Below are positions 8,260-15,869 of a stretch of 64,000 nt of DNA, in pieces (positions within the stretch are counted from its first letter, which is position 1; every line of letters begins with the position of its first letter). The DNA is taken from assembly GCA_017416765.1 (NCBI GenBank), contig JAFQBE010000013.1:1-64000 (forward strand), in the 5' to 3' direction. Both the position numbers and the translations under genes were made by a program. The notes beneath the pieces were generated by a model. It was not told the DNA's origin. It made no database searches and saw only the letters and a list, made by a program, of their open reading frames with translations. The DNA comes from Clostridia bacterium. Lineage in GTDB: Bacteria; Bacillota; Clostridia; Oscillospirales; Acutalibacteraceae.

Positions 8260-10122
8260 TTATGACGGATACCACTTGGCATAATCTGCATAGGGGTTTG
8301 TTTTACCGTTCTTTTCGTAATAACCCTGCGGATAGCGCGGATTCGCATTGTAGCGTACCGCATTAACATCAACATACTCGCTTTCACCCGGGCGTACCAT
8401 TCTTGCCATTATGACAAGTCTGCCTTCGTCAAGCTCGTAGGTGCAGGTTGAAAGGGTAAGAATTTTATCCGAAACCGCAATATCAACCTGGGGATAATAA
8501 ATTGAACGGAGCTTTATTTCACCGAGGAATTCTTCAACCTTCTGATTGGTTGAAAGGTCGGTGAACATATAGTTGAACAGATAGCCGTCATCCCCTGCGG
8601 AAGTACCGTTTGTTATAAACACGGCAAAAACCTTCCACTTGTAATCGGCATAGAGTGTACCGAATTCAATTACAGGCGCTTTTTTATAGCCGGCAACGGT
8701 TTTGTACTGCTTTAATTTACCGAACATCTTCTGGTCCTTCATATGGTGACCGAAAAGGGTTGTATTGTAATCGAGCGTATCAAAACGGTTGGTTGAATTC
8801 ATGAAAATCGAACCGTATTTGCTTGTCTTGCCGTCAAAATCGGTTTTAAGGTACTGGTTATTATCAACGCCCTGAACAACGGGAAGCGAAATATCCAGGC
8901 CTGCAATTTCAATCCAGCCTACAAGGTCCTGGTTTCTTGCATAAACATCGCCGTATTTTTCGAGCATACCTGCAGGGAAATCAATGTCGGGGTATTTTTT
9001 TTCCATGCTCTGTTCATCAATAACACTGTTACCGTTACCGAGCAAGCTATTGAGTTCGTTCATATCCTTATCATTACGGTAAGGCATGATAACATAATCG
9101 TTAAACAGATATAAGCCCGAACCAATAATTGCAAGCACGGCAATTATCATTATAATCTTGCGGATTTTTTCCGCAGTCGGGTCTTCCTGCGAAATAACAA
9201 AATTGTTTTTGAAAAAGCCCTTCTTTTTCTTGGGTGCAGCTTCCTCGCCCTTTTTGTAATCCTTCGAAAAATCCGTTACTGCATTGACTTCCTTTTTAGC
9301 CTTAATCTTTTTAGCTTTTTTATCGGGCTTTGCAGGTGTAAACACAGGCAAGCCTTCAAGGTCCGGGGCAGGATAATCGGGCTGCTGTGTCGGCTGTTCT
9401 TTTTCTTCATCGCCGAAATCGAGTCCGCTGTCATCATCAAAGGTGAAGCCTTCAATATCATCCTGTGCAACATAGCCGCCCGCCGCCGAAGCAATATCAG
9501 CCTTTTCGGGTTCCTCTACAGGGATAAAATTGCTTTCCCTGGGTTCTTCAAAATAATCTTCCTGCTCAGCATTGTCTTGCGCCGTTTCAACAGCAAAACT
9601 TTCAAGCGGCTGCTCTTTAATTTTTGAAGCAGCATCGGGGTCGTAAAAAATGCTGTTGTCAAGCGAGCTGTCCAGCCACGAATCGTCGTAGCTTTCAATA
9701 TCAAAAGCCTTTTGTGCCGAACTGCCGAACATATTCAGGTCATAGGCAAATTTAGGTTCATCCTTGACCTTTTCAATCAGACTTTCCTGCGGCTCTTCGG
9801 GTTCATTGTTTAAAAGCGAACTGTCAAAGCTGAATTCCTCTACCGCTTCGGGTTCGGACTTAACGCTGTCAAAAATTTCATTTATTTCTTCTTCAAATGT
9901 TTCCTGCTCTGTTACAGGTTCAGCCGCTTTTTCTGCCTGAACGGCGGGCTTTGCCTTTTTAACTTTTTTTACAGGCTTTTTTTCCTGCACAATTTCCTGC
10001 TCAGCTTCCTTTTCGGGTTCAGCCTGTACAGCAGGTGTCGGCTCGGCATCGACCGGCTTGTATTTTTTCAGCAGCTCTTCAAAGTTTGAGCTGCTTGAGC
10101 CGAAGTTGAATTCCTCTGCCAT
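8260..10122 (-). CDS. Class B sortase with a long acidic cytoplasmic region
   Basis: Sortases cleave a C-terminal sorting signal and attach proteins to the wall. The catalytic part (about residues 365-600) carries His in FGHHMKD (about 459), Cys in TLSTCTYE (about 559) and Arg in EGRLVIMARMVR, the class B triad. A transmembrane helix (about 320-345) precedes it. Upstream of that sit about 315 residues rich in Glu, Asp, Lys and Pro with no recognisable domain. Usual class B sortases are about 220-280 residues, so this one is more than twice as long. It lies 5 bases after cinA and 16 bases before the SpoIID-like gene, suggesting a shared wall-remodelling operon. No substrate with a sorting motif was noticed in the window. 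Confidence 0.9.
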   Translation of the reverse strand: MAEEFNFGSSSSNFEELLKKYKPVDAEPTPAVQAEPEKEAEQEIVQEKKPVKKVKKAKPAVQAEKAAEPVTEQETFEEEINEIFDSVKSEPEAVEEFSFDSSLLNNEPEEPQESLIEKVKDEPKFAYDLNMFGSSAQKAFDIESYDDSWLDSSLDNSIFYDPDAASKIKEQPLESFAVETAQDNAEQEDYFEEPRESNFIPVEEPEKADIASAAGGYVAQDDIEGFTFDDDSGLDFGDEEKEQPTQQPDYPAPDLEGLPVFTPAKPDKKAKKIKAKKEVNAVTDFSKDYKKGEEAAPKKKKGFFKNNFVISQEDPTAEKIRKIIMIIAVLAIIGSGLYLFNDYVIMPYRNDKDMNELNSLLGNGNSVIDEQSMEKKYPDIDFPAGMLEKYGDVYARNQDLVGWIEIAGLDISLPVVQGVDNNQYLKTDFDGKTSKYGSIFMNSTNRFDTLDYNTTLFGHHMKDQKMFGKLKQYKTVAGYKKAPVIEFGTLYADYKWKVFAVFITNGTSAGDDGYLFNYMFTDLSTNQKVEEFLGEIKLRSIYYPQVDIAVSDKILTLSTCTYELDEGRLVIMARMVRPGESEYVDVNAVRYNANPRYPQGYYEKNGKTNPYADYAKWYPS

Positions 10123-10126
10123 TTAC

Positions 10127-11374
10127 TTACCCTTCCCTTCCTTTAAAATATTCAATCAGCATATGCAGGGCAGTTGATGCCGCAACATAGCGGTTATATT
10201 CTCTTGCGTTTTCTTTTTTGCCCGTGCGAAGCTCCTTAACCGTTACTCCGCCGGGATAAGCAAAGCCGATATAACTTAAACCTACGGGTTTATCTTCACT
10301 TCCGCCGCCCGGACCGGATATGCCCGTAACACTCAAAGCAAAATCCGCATTTGACAGCTGTTTTGCGCCCTGTGCCATTTCTGCGGCACATTGCTCACTG
10401 ACTTCGGTATACATTTCAAACGTTTCGGTGCTGACACCGAGAAGCCTTTGCTTTACTTCATTCGAATAGGAAACTATGCCGTATTCAAACACTGCGGACG
10501 AACCCACAACATCGGTAATGCGCTTTGCTATATAGCCACCCGTACAGCTTTCTGCAAGGGCTAATTTTTTACCGTTTTTCAAAAGCAGGCGCACAACTGT
10601 TTCTTCAAGATTTGCACCGTCGGTTGAATAAATAAATTCGCCTATGCGCTCGCTGATTTTTCCGATAATCCTGTCGCACATTTCTTCGGCCTGCTGTTTT
10701 GTTTGAGCCTTTGCGGTAACGCGAAGCAGAGCTTCACCGTCCTTGGCATAAGGCGCAACGGTGGGATTTTCACCTTCAAGCAAATCAGCCACACGCGAAG
10801 CCATATCCGACTCGCCTATGCCGAAGGTACGCACCTGACGCGAATAAATTATTCCGCCTGTTTTTTCAGACAGGTAGGGCTTTACCTCATTTTCAAACAT
10901 TGGTTTGAGTTCCCGCGGCGGACCGGGCAGCATAATTGCAACCTTGCCGTCCTTTTCAACGGCACAGCCGGGTGCAGTACCATTGGCGTTGCGGAAAACT
11001 GTACCGTTTTTTGGCACATATGCCTGTTTGCGGTTATTTTCGCTCATAGCCCTGCCCCTTGAAACAAAGTAGGAGCGTATATTTTCAAGTATGGCTTCAT
11101 CAAGCACAAGCTCTTCGCCCATTACTTCACAGCAGATTTCCTTTGTAAGGTCGTCCGCCGTAGGACCTAACCCGCCCGTTAAAATAACAAGCTCACTGCG
11201 TTCAAGTGCGTTTGATATACACTCGCGCATACGCTGCGGATTATCACCCACAACCTGCTGATAGTGAAGCCCTATTCCCATAGCGGCAAGCTCACGAGCA
11301 AGATACTGTGCATCCGTATTCAGAATATCGCCGAGCAGCAGTTCTGTGCCGACACCGATGATTTCGCAGTTCAT
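10127..11374 (-). CDS. cinA: CinA: MoCF-like domain plus NMN deamidase domain
   Basis: The 415-residue protein has the standard two-domain CinA layout. The N-terminal half is MoaB/MoCF-like with TGGLGPTADDLTKEI (about residues 63-77) and MLPGPPRELKPMF (about 150-162). The C-terminal half is PncC-like with LAESCTGGYIAKRIT, YGIVSYSNEVK and SVTGISGPGGG. In characterised members the C-terminal domain deamidates nicotinamide mononucleotide and the N-terminal half hydrolyses ADP-ribose. It was historically linked to competence and recA co-transcription, but no recA follows here. It sits between thiI and the sortase gene, with 15- and 4-base gaps. Confidence 0.95.
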   Translation of the reverse strand: MNCEIIGVGTELLLGDILNTDAQYLARELAAMGIGLHYQQVVGDNPQRMRECISNALERSELVILTGGLGPTADDLTKEICCEVMGEELVLDEAILENIRSYFVSRGRAMSENNRKQAYVPKNGTVFRNANGTAPGCAVEKDGKVAIMLPGPPRELKPMFENEVKPYLSEKTGGIIYSRQVRTFGIGESDMASRVADLLEGENPTVAPYAKDGEALLRVTAKAQTKQQAEEMCDRIIGKISERIGEFIYSTDGANLEETVVRLLLKNGKKLALAESCTGGYIAKRITDVVGSSAVFEYGIVSYSNEVKQRLLGVSTETFEMYTEVSEQCAAEMAQGAKQLSNADFALSVTGISGPGGGSEDKPVGLSYIGFAYPGGVTVKELRTGKKENAREYNRYVAASTALHMLIEYFKGREG

Positions 11375-11389
11375 TAAAGCAACATATCC

Positions 11390-12556
11390 TTAACTAATAT
11401 AAATCTTTCTTGTCTCTGCCACAGCGCGCTCAACAAGGCTTTCTATGTCGAGCTTTGCTTCAGCGGCTTCAACATCAGCAATTTTCGGTCTTGTTCTGGG
11501 GTGACGCGGTGTAAAGACCGTACAGCAATCTTCAAACGGAAGGATTGAAATTTCGAAGGTATCAATCTTTCGTGAAATTGCAATAATTTCATCCTTATCC
11601 ATACCGATAAGGGGACGGAACATCGGCATTGTTGCCGCCGCGTCCGTACAGGCTATTGCGCCGAGGGTCTGGCTGGCAACCTGACCGAGACTTTCGCCCG
11701 TTATGAGCGCGCCGCAGCCCGAATGCTTTGCAATGCGTTCGGCACAAAGCACCATAAGGCGGCGCATTATTATTGTGAACAAGTCTTCAGGGCATTTATC
11801 CCTGATTTGCTCCTGAATTTCGGTAAAGGGTACTACGCTCAGCTCTATTCTGCCCGCATAGCGTGCAACCTTGCCGAGCAAATCATGAACCTTCTGCTCT
11901 GCCCTTTCGCTTGTATAGGGCGGTGAAGCGAAGTGAATTGCGGTAAGCTCAACACCGCGCTTTGCCATCATCCAGCCTGCAACAGGACTGTCAATACCGC
12001 CCGAAACCATGAGTGCCGCTCTGCCTGCAGTGCCTACGGGCATACCGCCCGCACCCTTGAGCTGATTTGCGTGAACGAAAATATCATGGTCGCGTACCTC
12101 TACCATAACCGTAATTTCAGGGTTATGAACATCAACGGTAAGGTGCGGAAATTCGTCGAGCAATCTTTCTCCCAGAGCAAGACATATCTGCGGAGAATCA
12201 AACGGAAATTTTTTATCGGAACGCTTTGCAACCACCTTAAAGGTTTCTGCTTCAAGCAGCTGCTGTTCAAGGTATCTGCCCGCATTTTCGAGCACAAGGT
12301 CAAAATTCTTCTCTAACTTGAGCGCACGGGAAAAGCCCGCAATACCGAAAACGCGCGATACACGCTCAACCGCTTCGTCAAGGTCAGCTCCGTCAGGACC
12401 TTCAACCTTTATTGTTGACTGTGCGGGGGTGAAGGTAAATTCGCCCAAGTCAGCCAGTCTGCGGCGCATATTCTTAATCATTACATCTTCAAAAGTGCGG
12501 CGGTTAAGACCCTTCAGGGCAAGTTCACCGTTTTTAATCAGAATTACTTCTTTCAT
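11390..12556 (-). CDS. thiI: tRNA 4-thiouridine synthase ThiI
   Basis: ThiI adenylates U8 of tRNA and transfers sulfur to make 4-thiouridine; in some bacteria it also supplies sulfur for thiazole. The 388-residue protein has the N-terminal ferredoxin-like and THUMP region (about 1-165) and a PP-loop ATPase domain with MVSGGIDSPVAGWMM (about 183-197). There is no C-terminal rhodanese domain, as usual in Firmicutes, where a dedicated cysteine desulfurase donates sulfur directly. That enzyme is encoded 38 bases upstream. AAAGGGA precedes the ATG at 12556. Confidence 0.95.
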   Translation of the reverse strand: MKEVILIKNGELALKGLNRRTFEDVMIKNMRRRLADLGEFTFTPAQSTIKVEGPDGADLDEAVERVSRVFGIAGFSRALKLEKNFDLVLENAGRYLEQQLLEAETFKVVAKRSDKKFPFDSPQICLALGERLLDEFPHLTVDVHNPEITVMVEVRDHDIFVHANQLKGAGGMPVGTAGRAALMVSGGIDSPVAGWMMAKRGVELTAIHFASPPYTSERAEQKVHDLLGKVARYAGRIELSVVPFTEIQEQIRDKCPEDLFTIIMRRLMVLCAERIAKHSGCGALITGESLGQVASQTLGAIACTDAAATMPMFRPLIGMDKDEIIAISRKIDTFEISILPFEDCCTVFTPRHPRTRPKIADVEAAEAKLDIESLVERAVAETRKIYIS

Positions 12557-12594
12557 TTTATGTCCCTTTATCTGTTAATATTTATTGCGTTGTA

Positions 12595-13728
12595 TTACAT
12601 TTTCCTGCGCAGCTGTTCGGTTGCGCTTTCAAGGCCGCAAAGCAGCATATCAATATCAGCTTTCGTGGTAAGCCTTGAAAGGCTGATTCGCAAAGCGCTG
12701 TCAATACGCTCAGGCGGCAAACCCATAGCGGTAAGCACCTTACTGCGGTGACCCTTTGAACAAGCCGAACCGCCAGAAACATATATTCCGCGGTCTGACA
12801 AGAAATTCAGCACCGTCTGCGACGGGTGACCGGGCAGAGAAATATTTATAATATACGGTACGGCATCTTCACCCGAGTTTATTTCGATACCGCCTATTTT
12901 TTTCGCTTCGCTTACAAAATAATCGCGCAACAGCTTTGCGTGTTCAAACTGTTCGGCAAGGTTCGGGAATTCTTCCACAGCACCCCACAAACCCATAATT
13001 GCAGGCATAGGCTGTGTGCCGGAATATATTTTACCCTCCTGATTGCCGCCGAGAATGTACGGCACAAGTCTTACGCCTTTGCGTACATAAAGGAAGCCGA
13101 CACCCTTAGGACCGTGAACCTTGTGACCGCTTGCGCTGAGTAAATCCACACCGAGCCTTGACGGCTTTACAGGCAGCTTGCCGTAGCCCTGAACCGCATC
13201 GCAATGAATAAGCGCAGGTGCATTCGCCTTGCGCACAGCAGACTTTATAAGCTCAACAGGCATAACGCTGCCTACTTCGTTGTTAACAAACATCATGCTG
13301 ACAAGAATCGTTTTTGAATTTACAGCCTGCATAAGCTCCTGCCTGTCAATTCTGCCGCTGCGGTCAACCTTGAGATAAACCACCTCAAAGCCTTCCTTTT
13401 CGAGTTTTTGCATACATTCCGAAACACTCGGATGCTCAACACAGGTTGTGACTATGCGGTTGCCGCGGCGCCTCAGCGCATAAGCTGCGCCGAAAATTGC
13501 CGCGTTGTTTGCAAGCGTACCGCTGTTTGTAAAAACAATCTCCTCCGGTTCACACGAAAGCGAGGCTGCAACAGCCGCCCTTGCACCATCAAGCTGCTTC
13601 TGTGCGGCAGTACCTACGCTGTGAAGTGAGGACGGATTGCCGTAGTATTCAGTAATCGCTTCGACCGTTTTTTCCCTTGCTGTTTTGCAGAGTGCGGTCG
13701 TAGCGCTGTTATCAAGATAAGCTACCAT
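12595..13728 (-). CDS. Cysteine desulfurase partner of ThiI (NifZ/IscS type)
   Basis: This PLP enzyme releases sulfur from cysteine as an enzyme-bound persulfide. The 377-residue protein is a class V aminotransferase-fold member: YLDNSATT at the start, HCDAVQGYG, the PLP lysine in SGHKVHGPKG (about 205), and the active-site cysteine in GGSACSKG (about 325). The short segment around that cysteine fits the dedicated ThiI-partner type better than SufS. Its position directly upstream of thiI matches the nifZ-thiI pair of Bacillus. AGGGGG lies about 10 bases before the ATG. Confidence 0.92.
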   Translation of the reverse strand: MVAYLDNSATTALCKTAREKTVEAITEYYGNPSSLHSVGTAAQKQLDGARAAVAASLSCEPEEIVFTNSGTLANNAAIFGAAYALRRRGNRIVTTCVEHPSVSECMQKLEKEGFEVVYLKVDRSGRIDRQELMQAVNSKTILVSMMFVNNEVGSVMPVELIKSAVRKANAPALIHCDAVQGYGKLPVKPSRLGVDLLSASGHKVHGPKGVGFLYVRKGVRLVPYILGGNQEGKIYSGTQPMPAIMGLWGAVEEFPNLAEQFEHAKLLRDYFVSEAKKIGGIEINSGEDAVPYIINISLPGHPSQTVLNFLSDRGIYVSGGSACSKGHRSKVLTAMGLPPERIDSALRISLSRLTTKADIDMLLCGLESATEQLRRKM

Positions 13729-13799
13729 TAAAATGCTTCCCCCTGCAGTATTTTATTTGGAAGAAAACCTTTCCCCCATATTCATTATACTGCAAAGCT

Positions 13800-14177
13800 T
13801 TATTTTTGCTGCCACATGGCAATAACTTCGCCGACAATATTTTCATCACTGACATTCAGCTCAAGCGTCAGATCGTCCAGCGTGTAAAACTGCGTACCGT
13901 AATCGGTTACCATTGCGTTGGCAAAGCAGTATTTGCCGTTATAATATAAAACTCCGTCGCCTGTTTCAAGCGAATCATTATCAGCCTTTTTTACAAACCA
14001 TGCGGCAGGCTTACCGTTTGAATCGGTATCCAAAACCAACGCATAATCCAAAATAAAAATTTCATCGGGCGTTTCTTTGCTGATAAAAAACACAGCGGCA
14101 AAGCAGCCGACAACCGCAACAACGGCGGCTAAAGCAAGTATAAGTATTGACTTGATGATGTTGGCTATAATTTTCAT
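13800..14177 (-). CDS. Small membrane protein, possibly a degenerate S26-type fold
   Basis: This 125-residue protein has one N-terminal membrane helix (about 8-32) and a short extracytoplasmic beta-rich part. I do not recognise the family with confidence. The order LETGDGVLYYNGKY, YTLDDLTL and ENIVGEVIAMW recalls the GDVVxF...D...IIGKV frame of signal-peptidase I-like (S26) proteins. No Ser/Lys catalytic pair is visible where it would be expected, so an enzymatic role is unlikely. The ATG overlaps the stop of the HAD phosphatase gene by four bases, so the two are coupled. Confidence 0.7.
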   Translation of the reverse strand: MKIIANIIKSILILALAAVVAVVGCFAAVFFISKETPDEIFILDYALVLDTDSNGKPAAWFVKKADNDSLETGDGVLYYNGKYCFANAMVTDYGTQFYTLDDLTLELNVSDENIVGEVIAMWQQK

Positions 14178-14827
14178 TCAAGTATCAACTCCTTAATCTG
14201 CCCTGCGTTAAACGCAAGCATATCCGCACCGTATTCCTTTAATTCTTCTTCGCTTCCGAAGCCGTAAACAGCACCGATTGATTTTATACCGACCTGTTTT
14301 GCGCCCTCAATATCGAAAAGTCTGTCGCCTACCATTACCGTACTTGCCTTTTCAGCACCAAGTGCCTGCATAGCCCATGTAATAAGCTCTGCCTTGGTGG
14401 GATTCACATGACCAACCTCCGGTGCCGAAATAAAGCTGAAATATTCCGCCGCACCGAGGCTTTCAAGAATCTGAGCAACAAATTTGCCGGGCTTTGATGA
14501 AGCAATAGCCATTTTACAGCCCGCTTTTTTAAGCTCATCAAGCAGTTGCGGCACACCGGGGTAAAAATCACATTCAAACATACCGCCGCCCGAATAATGC
14601 TCTCGGTATTTATCAACCATTTTGCGGGCAAGGGCTTCGTCTGCACCGTACAAATCCATAAAGCTGTCCACCAGCGGAGGACCAATAAAAAGGCGCAGCC
14701 TTTCTTTATCGGGTTCATCGTAGCCGTAAAAGCGAAGAGCTTCAAGCGCACAGCGCGTAATGCCGCGGGCGGTATCGGCAATTGTACCGTCAAAATCGAA
14801 AAGAACATAATCGAAATTTCTGCCCAT
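14174..14827 (-). CDS. HAD-family phosphatase (phosphoglycolate phosphatase-like)
   Basis: This is a cytosolic haloacid dehalogenase-type hydrolase of 217 residues. Motif I is LFDFDGTIADT near the N terminus with both catalytic aspartates. Motif II is AIASSKPGKF, and motif III/IV is VNPTKAELI and MVGDRLFDIEGAK. The helical cap lies between motifs I and II, as in Gph and PpaX proteins. The substrate is probably a small phosphate ester or pyrophosphate and cannot be told from sequence. ATG at 14827 is preferred because AAAGGAGTGGAG lies just upstream; an ATG at 14857 lacks such a site. Confidence 0.85.
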   Translation of the reverse strand: MGRNFDYVLFDFDGTIADTARGITRCALEALRFYGYDEPDKERLRLFIGPPLVDSFMDLYGADEALARKMVDKYREHYSGGGMFECDFYPGVPQLLDELKKAGCKMAIASSKPGKFVAQILESLGAAEYFSFISAPEVGHVNPTKAELITWAMQALGAEKASTVMVGDRLFDIEGAKQVGIKSIGAVYGFGSEEELKEYGADMLAFNAGQIKELILE

Positions 14828-15041
14828 TCTGCTCCACTCCTTTCGACAACAAAACACTTTTGGTTATAAAAATACACATATATCGGCATTATAACATAAA
14901 ACAAGACCTTTTGGTATAGCATTTTTAAAAATTTTATTATAAAATAGAAGAAAAATATTTGAATTTCATGCAACACTTCACAAAAAAATTTACACTATAT
15001 GGTTGAGTACTCAAATTGATGTGCAAAAGGGTGATTCAGAA

Positions 15042-15317
15042 ATGACAAAGCGCAAAAGAATAACCGCTGGAGTTTTTGCCGTTATCGGCGCATTGCTTTT
15101 GCTCTGGGCAGGTGTATTTATAACCGATTATATATGCGTTTCAAAAGCACAGCCGCCCGTTTTTGCAAAAGCTGCAAATGACGGCGGTGACCCGTATTAC
15201 AAAGGACCCGGCTACGGCATAGAAATAAAATATTATGACGCAACGGGAAACATCGAAGAAATAATAATGTATTCAGCCTTTGGTACGGTAATCAACGCGG
15301 TAATTCTCTGCTATTAA
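15042..15317 (+). CDS. Small signal-anchored membrane protein
   Basis: A 91-residue protein with a basic N terminus (MTKRKR), one hydrophobic helix (about 7-28) and a short external domain containing YKGPGYGIEIKYYD. No known domain is recognised. ATG at 15042 has AAGGGTGAT about 8 bases upstream; the in-frame TTG at 15003 has none. It lies 21 bases upstream of an ECF sigma factor gene on the same strand, so it may belong to the same signalling unit. Confidence 0.7.
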   Translation: MTKRKRITAGVFAVIGALLLLWAGVFITDYICVSKAQPPVFAKAANDGGDPYYKGPGYGIEIKYYDATGNIEEIIMYSAFGTVINAVILCY

Positions 15318-15338
15318 CAAAGCAAGGAGGTTGAGAAG

Positions 15339-15869
15339 ATGAAAAGCAACATAGCACAGCTTGCAAAAAAGGCACAACATGGCGATGCCCGCGCCTTCGG
15401 CGAAATTTACTCGTCGCTTTCGGGCGAAATGTACCGCTATGCGCTATACAATTTAGGCTCTGCGGAAGCGGCAAAGGACGCGGTGCAGGACGCGGCGCTT
15501 GAAGCATGGAAAAGCATAGGAAAGCTAAAAGACGAAAATGCCGCAAAGGCTTGGTTTTTCAAGATCCTCAGCCGTTCCTGCAAGCACCTTTTAAGAGAAA
15601 AATACCAAGCCGATTTTGTTGCGCTCGACATTGATTTACCGCAGGCAGATACCAACGAAGCCACTGCCCTCGGGCTTGACCTTTTACGGCTGATAAGCGA
15701 GCTTGAGCCTGGTGAAAAAGATATCGTTTTACTCAGCGTTATCGGCGGACTAAACAGCAAGGAAATATCAAAAGCAACCTCAATAAACGCAGCTACCGTG
15801 CGTTCAAAGCTCAGCCGCACTTTAGCAAAGCTGCGCAAAGAAATTGAAGAAGGAGGTAATACAAAATGA
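15339..15869 (+). CDS. ECF-type RNA polymerase sigma factor
   Basis: The 176-residue protein has only sigma regions 2 and 4, as in extracytoplasmic-function sigma factors. Region 2 covers about 20-90, with EIYSSLSGEMYRYALYNL and AKDAVQDAALEAWK. Region 4 covers about 115-170, with the helix-turn-helix SKEISKATSINAATVRSKLSRTLAKL. AAGGAGG precedes the start. The stop overlaps the ATG of the membrane beta-propeller gene by four bases, the usual arrangement for a sigma factor and its membrane regulator. Its target promoters are unknown. Confidence 0.93.
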   Translation: MKSNIAQLAKKAQHGDARAFGEIYSSLSGEMYRYALYNLGSAEAAKDAVQDAALEAWKSIGKLKDENAAKAWFFKILSRSCKHLLREKYQADFVALDIDLPQADTNEATALGLDLLRLISELEPGEKDIVLLSVIGGLNSKEISKATSINAATVRSKLSRTLAKLRKEIEEGGNTK

